Assembly: GCA_947497475.1 (NCBI GenBank)
Contig: CANMGS010000003.1
Span: 1-64,000 of the forward strand
DNA from: an uncultured Amylibacter sp.
Lineage (GTDB): Bacteria; Pseudomonadota; Alphaproteobacteria; Rhodobacterales; Rhodobacteraceae
DNA length: 64,000 nucleotides
Direction: 5' to 3'
In this document: one piece after another, positions 8,803 through 17,580 of the stretch
How the letters are laid out: every line of letters starts with the position of its first letter
Numbering within the stretch: position 1 is the first letter of the stretch
Notes under the pieces: generated by a model
What the model saw: the letters and a program-made list of their open reading frames with translations, nothing else
Database searches by the model: none
Told to the model about the DNA's origin: nothing
Translations under genes and position numbers: made by a program

Positions 8803-9726
8803 ATGGCATTGCTTAAATTTATGCGCAAAGAGACCGAAGAAACGGTCAGTGCAAACCTTGAAGCCTTCCTAAAAGGGTATTCCATCGAAGTGATGCCGCG
8901 CACAGCTGAAAAGGTTGAAGATTTCCGCGATCTCTTGCCAACAGGCACACGTGTATATGTAGCGCATATCGAAGGCACACCAATTGACGATATGGTTGCG
9001 ACTGCTAAGCGTCTGGCTGGCGAAGGTTACGATGTCATGCCACATTTCCCTGCCCGCATCATCAAAGATGAGGCGACATTGGCGGACTGGATTGCCCGTT
9101 ACCAAGGTGAAGCTGGCGTAAAGCAAGCGCTTCTTTTGGCGGGCGGTGTGGACAAACCACATGGTGATTATCATTCTTCCATGCAATTGTTGGAAACTGG
9201 CCTGTTTGACAAAGCAGGTTTTACTAACTTGCACGTTGCAGGTCACCCAGAGGGCAATCGTGACATCGATGGCGATGGCACTATGAAAAATGTTAATGAA
9301 GCGCTTTCATGGAAACAAGAATTCTCAAAACGCACAGATGCAGACATGGCTTTGGCCACGCAGTTCTGTTTTGAAAGCGGTCCTGTGATTGAATGGGCAA
9401 ACGGTTTGAAAGAGCAAGGTATTGATATTCCAGTACATATTGGTATCGCCGGCCCTGCAAAACTGCAAACAATGATTAAATTCGCCATTGCTTGTGGTGT
9501 TGGCCCATCGCTGAAAGTTCTACAAAAACGTGCAAAAGACGTCTCAAAGCTGCTTTTACCATTTGAACCAAATTCAATATTATCTGAACTGGCTGACCAT
9601 AAAGCCGCACATCCAGAGTTTAATATTGAAAAAGTACACTTCTTCCCGCTTGGTGGCATCAAAACCAATGCTACATGGGCAATGACACATGGCGGCAGCT
9701 CTGCTGTACCTGCTTCTCAATCCTAA
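8803..9726 (+). CDS. Methylenetetrahydrofolate reductase-like protein
   Basis: A 307-residue TIM-barrel protein of the MTHFR superfamily. Visible hallmarks are VYVAHIEGTP near the N-terminus, the LLLAGGV strand-loop, HVAGHPEGNRDID, LATQFCFE and PVHIGIAGPAKL. In this operon it probably interconverts methyl-THF and methylene-THF, feeding demethylated C1 units into oxidation; the direction is inferred from neighbours. Two starts are possible: ATG 8803 (used; AAAGG about 9 bp upstream) and GTG 8764, which overlaps the preceding stop codon. The product is followed after 12 bp by the methyltransferase gene. Confidence 0.82.
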   Translation: MALLKFMRKETEETVSANLEAFLKGYSIEVMPRTAEKVEDFRDLLPTGTRVYVAHIEGTPIDDMVATAKRLAGEGYDVMPHFPARIIKDEATLADWIARYQGEAGVKQALLLAGGVDKPHGDYHSSMQLLETGLFDKAGFTNLHVAGHPEGNRDIDGDGTMKNVNEALSWKQEFSKRTDADMALATQFCFESGPVIEWANGLKEQGIDIPVHIGIAGPAKLQTMIKFAIACGVGPSLKVLQKRAKDVSKLLLPFEPNSILSELADHKAAHPEFNIEKVHFFPLGGIKTNATWAMTHGGSSAVPASQS

Positions 9727-9738
9727 AGGACACCGACT

Positions 9739-10815
9739 ATGACAAAGACAGTTGTCGAAAGTAAGACAAAAACAGCCATCATCGGCTTTGACCAGCCGTT
9801 TTGTGTGATCGGTGAACGGATTAATCCAACAGGGCGTAAAATTCTGAATGCAGAATTGGAAGCTGGCGATTTTTCAACAGTGGAAAAAGACGCAATTGCC
9901 CAAACAATGGCGGGTGCCACCGTATTGGACATCAACTCTGGTGCGGTATTCAGCAACAAAATGGCTGAAGATGTGCGTTATGCAGACAACAACTTTGTTG
10001 AGCCAACATTGATGAAGAAATTGATCGAATTGGTTCAAAACACAGTGGATACACCGCTTTGTATCGACAGTTCTGTACCTGCCGCTTTGGAAGCTGGCTT
10101 GGAAGTTTGCCAAGGTCGCCCATTGCTGAACTCTGTGACAGGTGAAAGCGAGCGTATGGAAGAAGTTCTGCCGCTTGTGAAAAAATACAACGTTCCTGTT
10201 GTGGCTATTTCAAACGATGAAACAGGTATTTCCGAAGACCCTGATGTGCGTTTTGCCGTTGCAAAAACAATCGTGGAACGTGCTGCTGATTACGGCATCC
10301 CTGCCCATGACATCGTGGTTGACCCATTGGTGATGCCAATCGGTGCGATGGGGACAGCTGGTTTACAAGTTTTCTCACTTGTGCGCCGCTTGCGCGAAGA
10401 ATTGGGTGTGAACACGACATGTGGCGCTTCTAACATCTCATTCGGCTTGCCAAACCGCCACGGTGTAAACAATGCCTTCCTTCCTATGGCAATGGCTTGT
10501 GGCATGACATCTGCGATTATGAACCCAGTTCAAATCCCAGTAAGCCAAAAGAAAATTGATGCTAAACTAGAAGAGCTTTCTGCCGCTGGTATCATCGTTC
10601 CTTCTGACATCGATCCAGAAGTGTTCGCGAAATTAATGGGTATGGGCTCTACTCAGTCTAAACCAGGTAAAGAAATGGAAGCTATTCGTGCGGCAAACTT
10701 CCTAACAAACAACGATGCAAACGGTTCTGAGTGGATCAACTTCAACAAGGTTGAAGGTGGCGAACAAGGTGCACGTGGACGCCGTGCAGGTGGTGGACGT
10801 CGTCGTCGTGGTTAA
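9739..10815 (+). CDS. Methyltetrahydrofolate:corrinoid methyltransferase (MtgA/AcsE-like)
   Basis: A 358-residue pterin-binding-domain protein. FCVIGERINPTGRK (about 14-27), the VLDINSGAVF strand, LCIDSSVPAALE and the NDETGISED segment match the MetH/AcsE/MtgA pterin-binding family, which moves a methyl group between a corrinoid protein and tetrahydrofolate. The catalytic barrel ends near residue 335. After it comes a short arginine/glycine tail, GARGRRAGGGRRRRG, with no counterpart in the enzyme core; the ASKHA protein downstream and the MttB homologue at 58.3 kb have similar tails. It is the last gene of the 8.5-10.8 kb operon, followed by an intrinsic terminator. Confidence 0.88.
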   Translation: MTKTVVESKTKTAIIGFDQPFCVIGERINPTGRKILNAELEAGDFSTVEKDAIAQTMAGATVLDINSGAVFSNKMAEDVRYADNNFVEPTLMKKLIELVQNTVDTPLCIDSSVPAALEAGLEVCQGRPLLNSVTGESERMEEVLPLVKKYNVPVVAISNDETGISEDPDVRFAVAKTIVERAADYGIPAHDIVVDPLVMPIGAMGTAGLQVFSLVRRLREELGVNTTCGASNISFGLPNRHGVNNAFLPMAMACGMTSAIMNPVQIPVSQKKIDAKLEELSAAGIIVPSDIDPEVFAKLMGMGSTQSKPGKEMEAIRAANFLTNNDANGSEWINFNKVEGGEQGARGRRAGGGRRRRG

Positions 10816-10838
10816 TCCTTGCGACCTTTAACAATTCC

Positions 10839-10875
10839 AAACTGCGTCCTCTTGGGCGCAGTTTTTGCTTTTAAA
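10839..10875 (+). terminator. Intrinsic terminator after the C1 operon
   Basis: An 8-bp stem (AAACTGCG / CGCAGTTT, 10-nt loop) is followed by TTTTTGCTTTT. It separates the methyltransferase gene from the ASKHA gene, so the latter needs its own promoter between about 10875 and 10928. Confidence 0.85.
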
Positions 10876-10928
10876 ATGGAAAACTTACGCCATATTCAAG
10901 GCTAATAAATAAACTGGACGAAACGAAC

Positions 10929-12983
10929 ATGACTGACACAAATGACCCATTGGTAATTTTCACACCATCAGGCAAACGTGGTAATTTTCCAGTTGGCACC
11001 CCTATTCTAACCGCAGCCCGACAATTGGGCGTGGATTTGGATAGTGTGTGTGGTGGTCGTGGTATTTGTTCGAAATGTCAGGTTCAGCCGTCTTATGGTG
11101 AATTTTCCAAACATGGCGTGACTGTTGCAGATGACGCTTTGACCGAATGGAATTCCGTTGAAGAGCGTTACAAATCCAAACGTGGCATGATTGATGGCCG
11201 TCGTTTGGGCTGTCAGGCAGCTGTTCAGGGCGACGTCGTGATCGATGTACCGCCTGAAAGCCAAGTACACAAACAAGTTGTGCGTAAGCGTGCGGAAGCG
11301 CGTGATATTACGATGAATCCATCGACAAAGCTGTTTTATGTCGAAGTCCAAGAACCAGATATGCATGACCCATCAGGGGATTTGGAACGTCTGGTTGCAG
11401 CATTGCGCAAAGATTGGGAATTACCTGAACTTGAGGTCGATTTTTCAGTTCTGGGATACCTACAACAAGCCTTGCGCAAGGGCGAATGGAAAGTCACCTG
11501 TGCTGTACACTTGGGCGATGATTACGTCTCCCCGCGTATCGTTCATGTGTGGTCAGGATATTACGAGGGCTCAATTTACGGCATGGCTGTGGATTTGGGA
11601 TCGACCACAATTGCAGCACACCTATGTGACCTGCAAACAGGTGAAGTGATTGCCAGTACAGGCATAATGAACCCGCAAATTCGTTTCGGCGAAGACCTGA
11701 TGAGCCGCGTCAGTTATTCGATGATGAATGACAACGGCGCTGCGGAAATGACTTTGGCTGTGCGCAACGGTATGAACGCATTGTTCGTCCAAGCCTGTGC
11801 CGAAGCACAAATTGACCCCGCTGAGATTATGGACGCAGTATTCGTGTGTAACCCTGTGATGCACCACCTGTTCTTGGGCATTGATCCGTTTGAATTGGGC
11901 CAAGCGCCTTTTGCTTTGGCGACGTCTGATGCAGTCAGCACGCGCGCAAAGAACCTTGATTTAAAAATCCACCCTGCGGCACGTATCTATTTATTGCCAT
12001 GTATCGCGGGTCACGTGGGTGCCGATGCAGCAGCGGTTGCTTTGTCAGAAGCACCAGATAAGTCCGAAGATTTGGTTTTGGTTGTGGATGTAGGTACGAA
12101 TGCTGAAATCTTATTAGGCAACAAAGACAAAGTCTTAGCATGCTCATCCCCTACTGGTCCTGCCTTTGAGGGCGCGCAAATTTCCAGCGGCCAACGTGCA
12201 GCACCGGGTGCCATTGAACGCGTCGAGATTGATCCTGTAACTAAGGAACCCCGCTTTCGTGTAATCGGTTCCGATATGTGGTCAGATGAGATTGGGTTTG
12301 CCGAAAGCATTCTATCCTCTGGCATCACAGGTATCTGTGGATCTGGTATCATCGAAATGGTTGCCGAGATGCGCATTGCTGGCATCGTTGATGGCCCTGG
12401 CCTGATCGGCAGCCCTGAACAAACGGGCACAGATCGTTGTTTCCTTGATGGGCGTACGCATTCCTATCTGGTTTGGGATGGTACTGCTGACGGTGGGCCA
12501 AAGATCACAGTCACCAACCGCGATATCCGCGAAATCCAAATGGCGAAAGCCGCACTTTATTCAGGCGCGCGTCTGTTAATGGATAAGTTCGATGTGGATA
12601 CCGTGGACCGCATTGTTCTGGCAGGTGCTTTTGGTGCACACATCAGCCCGAAACACGCGACTGTGCTGGGTATGATCCCTGATTGCGATTTGGATAAAGT
12701 GACATCAGCGGGCAATGCCGCTGGTACAGGTGCACGTATTGCGCTTCTTAATACAGAAGCACGTTCAGATATCGAAGAAACTGTGCGCAAGATTCATAAA
12801 ATTGAAACCGCGATTGAACCACGTTTCCAAGAGCATTTTGTAAATGCGTCAGCTATTCCAAACAGTGTGGAGAAATTCCCGATTTTGGAAAGCATTGTCC
12901 CGTTACCAGATGTGAATTTCAACACAGGTGGTGACAGCGAAAACGGCGGTGGCGGTGGTCGCCGCAGACGCCGTCGCGGCTAA
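10929..12983 (+). CDS. ASKHA-type corrinoid activation protein (RACo/RamA-like) with [2Fe-2S] domain
   Basis: A 684-residue protein with an N-terminal ferredoxin domain (cysteines C41, C47, C50 and C95 in CGGRGICSKC...GCQA) and a large C-terminal ASKHA ATPase (DUF4445 type). The ATPase loops VDLGSTT (about 214-220) and VVDVGTNAEI (about 378-387) are clear. Relatives reductively reactivate cob(II)alamin in corrinoid proteins using ATP. The last residues form a GGGGGRRRRRRG tail like that of the methyltransferase upstream. It is transcribed separately from the C1 operon because a terminator lies between them. The expected client is a corrinoid carrier that is not in this window. Confidence 0.87.
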   Translation: MTDTNDPLVIFTPSGKRGNFPVGTPILTAARQLGVDLDSVCGGRGICSKCQVQPSYGEFSKHGVTVADDALTEWNSVEERYKSKRGMIDGRRLGCQAAVQGDVVIDVPPESQVHKQVVRKRAEARDITMNPSTKLFYVEVQEPDMHDPSGDLERLVAALRKDWELPELEVDFSVLGYLQQALRKGEWKVTCAVHLGDDYVSPRIVHVWSGYYEGSIYGMAVDLGSTTIAAHLCDLQTGEVIASTGIMNPQIRFGEDLMSRVSYSMMNDNGAAEMTLAVRNGMNALFVQACAEAQIDPAEIMDAVFVCNPVMHHLFLGIDPFELGQAPFALATSDAVSTRAKNLDLKIHPAARIYLLPCIAGHVGADAAAVALSEAPDKSEDLVLVVDVGTNAEILLGNKDKVLACSSPTGPAFEGAQISSGQRAAPGAIERVEIDPVTKEPRFRVIGSDMWSDEIGFAESILSSGITGICGSGIIEMVAEMRIAGIVDGPGLIGSPEQTGTDRCFLDGRTHSYLVWDGTADGGPKITVTNRDIREIQMAKAALYSGARLLMDKFDVDTVDRIVLAGAFGAHISPKHATVLGMIPDCDLDKVTSAGNAAGTGARIALLNTEARSDIEETVRKIHKIETAIEPRFQEHFVNASAIPNSVEKFPILESIVPLPDVNFNTGGDSENGGGGGRRRRRRG

Positions 12984-13013
12984 GGCACAAACTTTTCTGG
13001 GCTAGTCTAGCTC

Positions 13014-13178
13014 TAAATTTGAAAACAAGCTGTCTATTTCTTTGGACAAAGCAGCTTCATCTACTTTCTCATCGACGCGAGATGGTACTTGTATGAAGTC
13101 ACTTTCAGGAAATACATCACGTCTTTGCGCGTATATTTCATTCGTGTTGTCTTTATTTGGCAGTCTTTCATTCAACAT
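13014..13178 (-). CDS. Possible small acidic protein (54 residues)
   Basis: An ATG frame on the minus strand encodes MLNERLPNKDNTNEIYAQRR, then an acidic stretch ending in KEIDSLFSI. An AAGGAG Shine-Dalgarno sequence lies 9 bp before the ATG. It has no membrane segment and no recognised family. It sits in the otherwise empty 366-bp gap between the ASKHA gene and dctD. The ribosome site and balanced hydrophilic composition favour a real gene, but this is not proven. Confidence 0.45.
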
Positions 13179-13350
13179 TATCTTAACTCCTTCCTTGATA
13201 TCCTCAAAGAGTACTCACTAATTTAATATTCACTCATTATGCAGAGCTTGGAGGGCACGAGCATTTTGATGCGAATCAAGATATTTCTGAATTGGGACAG
13301 AAATGTGCAAACCGCCAATTTGAATAAAAAACAGCGGATTTTTGCCAAAA

Positions 13351-14574
13351 TTAGGTATTTTTAAAGTCTTTTGGCCGTATATCGAACCGTGAAAGGTGGT
13401 CATAAAACGTCTTTCGCGGCAACCCTAATGCGATAGCTGATTCAGAGGCTTTCCCATTGTTTTTCTTCAATGTTTCTATCAATACAAGCTTTTCAAATGC
13501 TTCCATTTGTTGCGCCAAAGTCAGTGTTTCTGGCTTTTGTATCCGCATATTTAACCCCAACACCATAGATTGTGCGAATTCTCGCATTTCTGGCAAATTG
13601 CCATCCCAATCTTTCGCCATAACCTGCGCATGCAGTGTATGCGGTATCTCTGGCATATCCATATCCATTGATCGTGCAGACTGGCGCATTAGGCTTTCAA
13701 TAAGCACGGGCAAATCTTGTTTGCGCTCCTTTAAAGTCGGAACTTTGACCTGAATTATGCGTAAAGCGGCCAGATCCTCGTGCATACCATGCCGCACAAG
13801 CTGTTCCATTGAAGATGTACTTGAAAATAGCAGACGTAAATTAGGCCTACGCACGACCAAGTTCAACAATTGATGCTGCTGTTCAATGGATGCCATATCC
13901 AAGTTTTTAAGTGTTAAATCACTTAATTCTTTTGGCACAACCAAATCTTGTACCGCATTTTCGGGTGCGTGTTGAAAGTTTAAAGATAAAAGCGTTTCAC
14001 GGTCTTCGGACAGCGAATGGATGGTATAGGCCGCCAATTTCTTACCTACACCCGCCTCTCCATGCAGGTGCACATGGGCGCGCAATGATGACACTTTGCG
14101 CAAAGTTCCACGTAACTCTTTCACTGCCACTGATTTACCTGGGAAATTTACCGATGCCGCATCTCTGTTTTTCAATGCGCTTTCTAAACTGCGGGTTTGA
14201 CGCACCATTTTACGGTATCTTAATGCACGTTTCAAAACCTCTAACAAAGTATTGGTAGAACATGGTTTTTCCAAAAAATCATAGGCACCTTCTTTCATCG
14301 CACGCAGTGCCATCGGTACGTCAGCTTCGCCTGTTAAGAATACGACAGGCAGATCCTCATCAACGCTTTTGACATAATCCAAAACATCAAAGCCATTTTT
14401 TTGAGGCATCCGCATGTCCGATAAAACAACACCAGCAAAATTCGCGCGAATGGTACGGCGCGCCTGATCAAATCCATTCGCTTGGATGACACTGATCCCT
14501 TCAAGGCTAAGCGTTTGGGTTAACGACATGCGCAAAGCATCGTCATCTTCGATCAGCAGAATTTGGGGTCTCAT
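13351..14574 (-). CDS. dctD: DctD-like response regulator with degenerate AAA+ domain
   Basis: A 407-residue protein in three parts: a receiver (1-120; phospho-acceptor D53 in LSDMRMP, acidic pocket EDDD, conserved K in FLEKP), an AAA+-derived central domain (about 140-350), and a Fis-type helix-turn-helix (about 370-405, ASESAIALGLPRKTFYDHL). The central domain is abnormal: Walker A is GEAGVGKK, Walker B is reduced to LKNLDMAS, and the loop that carries GAFTGA in sigma-54 activators is missing. It probably works with sigma-70 RNA polymerase or only binds DNA. The start at 14574 overlaps the dctB stop (ATGA); an upstream extension to 14643 would lie inside dctB. Target: presumably dctPQM. Confidence 0.83.
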   Translation of the reverse strand: MRPQILLIEDDDALRMSLTQTLSLEGISVIQANGFDQARRTIRANFAGVVLSDMRMPQKNGFDVLDYVKSVDEDLPVVFLTGEADVPMALRAMKEGAYDFLEKPCSTNTLLEVLKRALRYRKMVRQTRSLESALKNRDAASVNFPGKSVAVKELRGTLRKVSSLRAHVHLHGEAGVGKKLAAYTIHSLSEDRETLLSLNFQHAPENAVQDLVVPKELSDLTLKNLDMASIEQQHQLLNLVVRRPNLRLLFSSTSSMEQLVRHGMHEDLAALRIIQVKVPTLKERKQDLPVLIESLMRQSARSMDMDMPEIPHTLHAQVMAKDWDGNLPEMREFAQSMVLGLNMRIQKPETLTLAQQMEAFEKLVLIETLKKNNGKASESAIALGLPRKTFYDHLSRFDIRPKDFKNT

Positions 14575-16259
14575 CCCTGCTCTCCTTCTGCTGGGCGCAA
14601 GATGATGGTAAACTCGGCACCGCCTTCTGGATGATTGCAGCATTGGATATCACCGCCAAAGCTGCCAACAATACCGTATGAAATTGATAACCCTAATCCC
14701 ATCCCTTTAGATGATCCTGCTTCTTTAGTGGAATAAAACGGCTCAAACACACGTTCAGGATCAATCAAACCTGCACCTGTGTCACGGATTGATAGATGCA
14801 CCTGATCAGATGTTTTAGACACATCTAACAAAATACGCTTATGCGATTGATCAACCATTGCATCAATTCCATTGGTCAGCATGTTGATCACCACTTGTTG
14901 CAATCGCACATGACCACCCATAACAAAAAGCGGCTCTTTGATACCAGTAACTTGCAGATCAATACCTTCGATTTGGCAGCGGTTGGCAGATAAGGCCAAA
15001 GATTCAGCAATGACTTTTTGCAAATCAATCGCCTCAACGGTTTCTTTTTCTTTGCGCGCAAAGGCACGTAAGGATTTGATGATACGGCTCATCCGATCTA
15101 CCTGCCCTTTTATGTGTTCAAAATTGTTTTTCGCTTCGTCTTTGCGATCAAGCTCAATCAACCGCGCACCGTTTTCTGCAAAGTTTTGCATAGTCGCCAA
15201 TGGTTGGTTTAACTCATGACTGATCCCTGCCGACATCTGCCCAAGGGCAGTTAGTTTGCCCGCTTCAACCAGTTGTTTTTGTGTATTGCGTAATTGCTGA
15301 GTACGTTTTTCCACGCGTGCTTCTAACGTGGCATTTGCCCGTTCTTCTATTGCCAATAGCTCTGCCAAACGTTGTCTACGTTGGGACAACGCCCAAAGTG
15401 CCAAACCAATCAAGGCAAGCAGCAATGCAATTAATGAGGCCTGTAATAATGCGCGATATTTTGTGTCTGCAGTATTTAAGAATGCACGCGCTGTCATATT
15501 AATCTGCGGAATATAGCGTTCTAAGATCAAAGCCTCAGACGGCAGTGTTTCCCCACGCTCAAAGCGCGCAATTGTGTGCCCAAATACTTGAGCGATGTTA
15601 GGCGCATCTTGCGCAGCACTGATATCACGCAATGCTAATGATGGGCGATTGGTCACAATTGCCACATCACTTTTGTCAAAGAACGCAATGACCTCGTCAT
15701 CAATACGCCATTCGAATTCCAATGCAGCAATGTCAACGTAGACGACAACCATCCCTGCGCTTGTACCCCCTTCATCCAGGACCCCACGGGCGAAAACGAA
15801 TTTACGGGATTGATCACCTCGAACATCATAAGAATAACCAAGCCGGCCGTTCAAAGCAGCGTTTACATAACCTGTGTTGGCAAAAGACTTTCCAATAAAA
15901 CTGTCATTTTCGTAAAAATTAGAAGTCGCAATCGCTTGGGCTCTCGTATCCAAAATCAAAATGTCATCTGCCCCAGAAACCAATGCTGTATTTAAAAGAA
16001 AGCCATTGATATCCTCTGGCACATTCGACCCATTAAGCATGTCCTGCACTGTCGGATGCTTGGCTAGAATATTCGGAAGTTGCCTGAATGCAGAGAGCTG
16101 CCCCAACAAACGATCGCGGCTTTGTTCAATCCGAATTTGCCCTGTTTGATGTAATTGCTGCAAGCCACTGCGATAGGATAACGTGTAAGTTCCCAGCACA
16201 ATGGCCAAGGCAAAAACACCATACGCAATGAAATAAGGAAGGCGTGTTTTTATAGTCAT
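14571..16259 (-). CDS. dctB: DctB-like sensor histidine kinase
   Basis: A 562-residue membrane histidine kinase. Membrane segments at about 8-28 and 272-292 flank a periplasmic PDC/Cache sensor domain (about 30-265; AIATSNFYENDSFIGKSF and YVNAALNGRLG are typical of DctB). A coiled coil (about 300-335) leads to the HisKA domain with phospho-acceptor H348 (GISHELNQPLATM), then the HATPase domain with N, G1 and G2 boxes (NMLTNGIDAM, IRDTGAGL, GMGLGLSIS). In known DctB proteins the sensor binds C4-dicarboxylates. It is coupled to dctD by a 4-bp overlap and divergent from dctP, which supports a transport-regulating role. Confidence 0.88.
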   Translation of the reverse strand: MTIKTRLPYFIAYGVFALAIVLGTYTLSYRSGLQQLHQTGQIRIEQSRDRLLGQLSAFRQLPNILAKHPTVQDMLNGSNVPEDINGFLLNTALVSGADDILILDTRAQAIATSNFYENDSFIGKSFANTGYVNAALNGRLGYSYDVRGDQSRKFVFARGVLDEGGTSAGMVVVYVDIAALEFEWRIDDEVIAFFDKSDVAIVTNRPSLALRDISAAQDAPNIAQVFGHTIARFERGETLPSEALILERYIPQINMTARAFLNTADTKYRALLQASLIALLLALIGLALWALSQRRQRLAELLAIEERANATLEARVEKRTQQLRNTQKQLVEAGKLTALGQMSAGISHELNQPLATMQNFAENGARLIELDRKDEAKNNFEHIKGQVDRMSRIIKSLRAFARKEKETVEAIDLQKVIAESLALSANRCQIEGIDLQVTGIKEPLFVMGGHVRLQQVVINMLTNGIDAMVDQSHKRILLDVSKTSDQVHLSIRDTGAGLIDPERVFEPFYSTKEAGSSKGMGLGLSISYGIVGSFGGDIQCCNHPEGGAEFTIILRPAEGEQG

Positions 16260-16340
16260 TCAGGGCTCGAATCGCTCAAAAAGAAGAGTGTTGACCCTAA
16301 CTTGGCATTAGAAAAGCCTGCAAGATTTTTGTGTGACAAT

Positions 16341-16362
16341 CCGCACAAAATATTTCATGCGG
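16341..16362. promoter_or_regulatory. Candidate DctD operator upstream of dctP
   Basis: An inverted repeat CCGCA-N12-TGCGG with a palindromic AATATT centre lies about 60 bp upstream of the likely dctP -35 element. The half-site ATCCGCACA resembles, from memory, the rhizobial DctD upstream activator half-sites. It lies in the divergent gap, so it could also act on dctB. Confidence 0.45.
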
Positions 16363-16421
16363 CAATCAAAAAACCTTAAGCTTATGTTTTTTAATTACTT
16401 TTTAAAAATCGATCAAAAAAT

Positions 16422-16474
16422 TTGCAAAAACATCCGCCGCTGCCTCTATTCTAATCACTAAGCGAATTATTCGC
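16422..16474 (+). promoter_or_regulatory. Probable dctP promoter and start-region palindrome
   Basis: TTGCAA (16422-16427) and TCTATT (16445-16450) are spaced by 17 bp. A palindrome, GCGAA-TTA-TTCGC, at 16462-16474 falls around or just after the expected start point. No sigma-54 -24/-12 element is seen, which agrees with the loss of GAFTGA in DctD. Confidence 0.4.
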
Positions 16475-16496
16475 AAAAGATCATTGGGAGGATACC

Positions 16497-17498
16497 ATGA
16501 AAACTATTTTTAAAGCGGCAGCTGTTGCCGCAGTTGCCCTAACTCCATCAGTCGCACAAGCTGCTTGTGATGACGGTGAGGTTGTAATTAAGTTCAGTCA
16601 CGTTACGAACACAGACAAACACCCAAAGGGTATTGCTGCATCTTTGCTAGAGCAACGTGTGAATGACGAAATGAACGGCAAAGCTTGTATGGAAGTGTTT
16701 CCGAACTCTACCCTATACAACGATAACAAAGTTCTAGAAGCAATGCTGCAAGGCGACGTTCAATTGGCAGCGCCTTCATTGTCTAAGTTCGAAAAATTCA
16801 CAAAACAATTCCGCATCTTTGACTTACCATTCATGTTTAAGAACATCCAAGCTGTGGAAGCATTCCAAGCATCTGATGCTGGTCAAGCTATGCTGGACAG
16901 CATGCAAAAACGTGGCCTTCAAGGTTTGGGTTATTGGCACAATGGCATGAAACAAATGTCTGCAAACGTGCCATTGGTTGCTCCTTCCGATGCAAACGGC
17001 CTAAAGTTCCGTGTTCAATCATCTGATGTATTGGTTGCACAAATGGAAGCTATGGGTGCAAGCCCACAAAAAATGGCGTTCTCTGAAGTATATGGCGGCT
17101 TACAACAAGGCGTTGTAGACGGTCAGGAAAACACATGGTCAAACATCTTCGGCAAGAAATTCTTCGAAGTTCAAGACGGTGTGACTGAAACAGACCACGG
17201 TATTCTGGATTACCTATTGGTAACAAATATCGATTGGTTGAACGGTTTAGACGCAGGTGTGCGTGATCAATTGCTGACGATTATTTCAGAAGTGACCGCA
17301 ACACGTAATGCTGAATCAACAAAAGTGAACGAAGCTGCAAAAGCCGCGATGATCGAAGCTGGCGGTGTTGTACGTGAATTGACTGCTGAACAGCGTCAAG
17401 TTTGGGTCGACACAATGAAACCAGTTTGGGCTAAGTTTGAAGGTGACGTTGGCACAGACAATATCGCTGCTGCACAAGCGATCAACGCTGCTAACTAA
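16497..17498 (+). CDS. dctP: TRAP transporter substrate-binding protein, DctP family
   Basis: A 333-residue periplasmic binding protein. The signal peptide has a basic start, an alanine/valine core and a likely cut after AQA (residue 22). The mature part opens with VIKFSHVTNTDKHPKGIAA, typical of DctP. LKFRVQSSDVL (about 164-174) holds the arginine that binds the substrate carboxylate in this family, and DGQENTWSNI (about 204-213) is also characteristic. It delivers C4-dicarboxylates or related organic acids to DctQM. A strong GGGAGGA ribosome site precedes the ATG. A 15-bp hairpin follows the gene, which probably lets it be expressed above the membrane subunits. Confidence 0.92.
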   Translation: MKTIFKAAAVAAVALTPSVAQAACDDGEVVIKFSHVTNTDKHPKGIAASLLEQRVNDEMNGKACMEVFPNSTLYNDNKVLEAMLQGDVQLAAPSLSKFEKFTKQFRIFDLPFMFKNIQAVEAFQASDAGQAMLDSMQKRGLQGLGYWHNGMKQMSANVPLVAPSDANGLKFRVQSSDVLVAQMEAMGASPQKMAFSEVYGGLQQGVVDGQENTWSNIFGKKFFEVQDGVTETDHGILDYLLVTNIDWLNGLDAGVRDQLLTIISEVTATRNAESTKVNEAAKAAMIEAGGVVRELTAEQRQVWVDTMKPVWAKFEGDVGTDNIAAAQAINAAN

Positions 17499-17512
17499 GC
17501 TTTTAAACGCAA

Positions 17513-17548
17513 AAGAACGGCCTCAAACCTCCCTTTGAGGCCGTTCTT
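17513..17548 (+). terminator. 15-bp hairpin between dctP and dctQ
   Basis: A perfect inverted repeat, AAGAACGGCCTCAAA / TTTGAGGCCGTTCTT with a 6-nt loop, occupies most of the 82-bp gap. It is followed by ATAT rather than a T-run, so it may be a partial terminator or a processing/stability element that raises dctP over dctQM. Confidence 0.7.
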
Positions 17549-17580
17549 ATATCTAATTCATTAACGGTGGGGGAGCTGTT

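Noticed and set aside
14575-14643. Upstream extension of dctD (23 residues)
   Set aside because: It lies entirely within dctB, and the receiver domain starts naturally at MRPQILLIEDD.
16260-16496. Sigma-54 promoter for dctP
   Set aside because: A TGGCA near 16302 has no GC at the required distance; the region instead offers a sigma-70-like pair.
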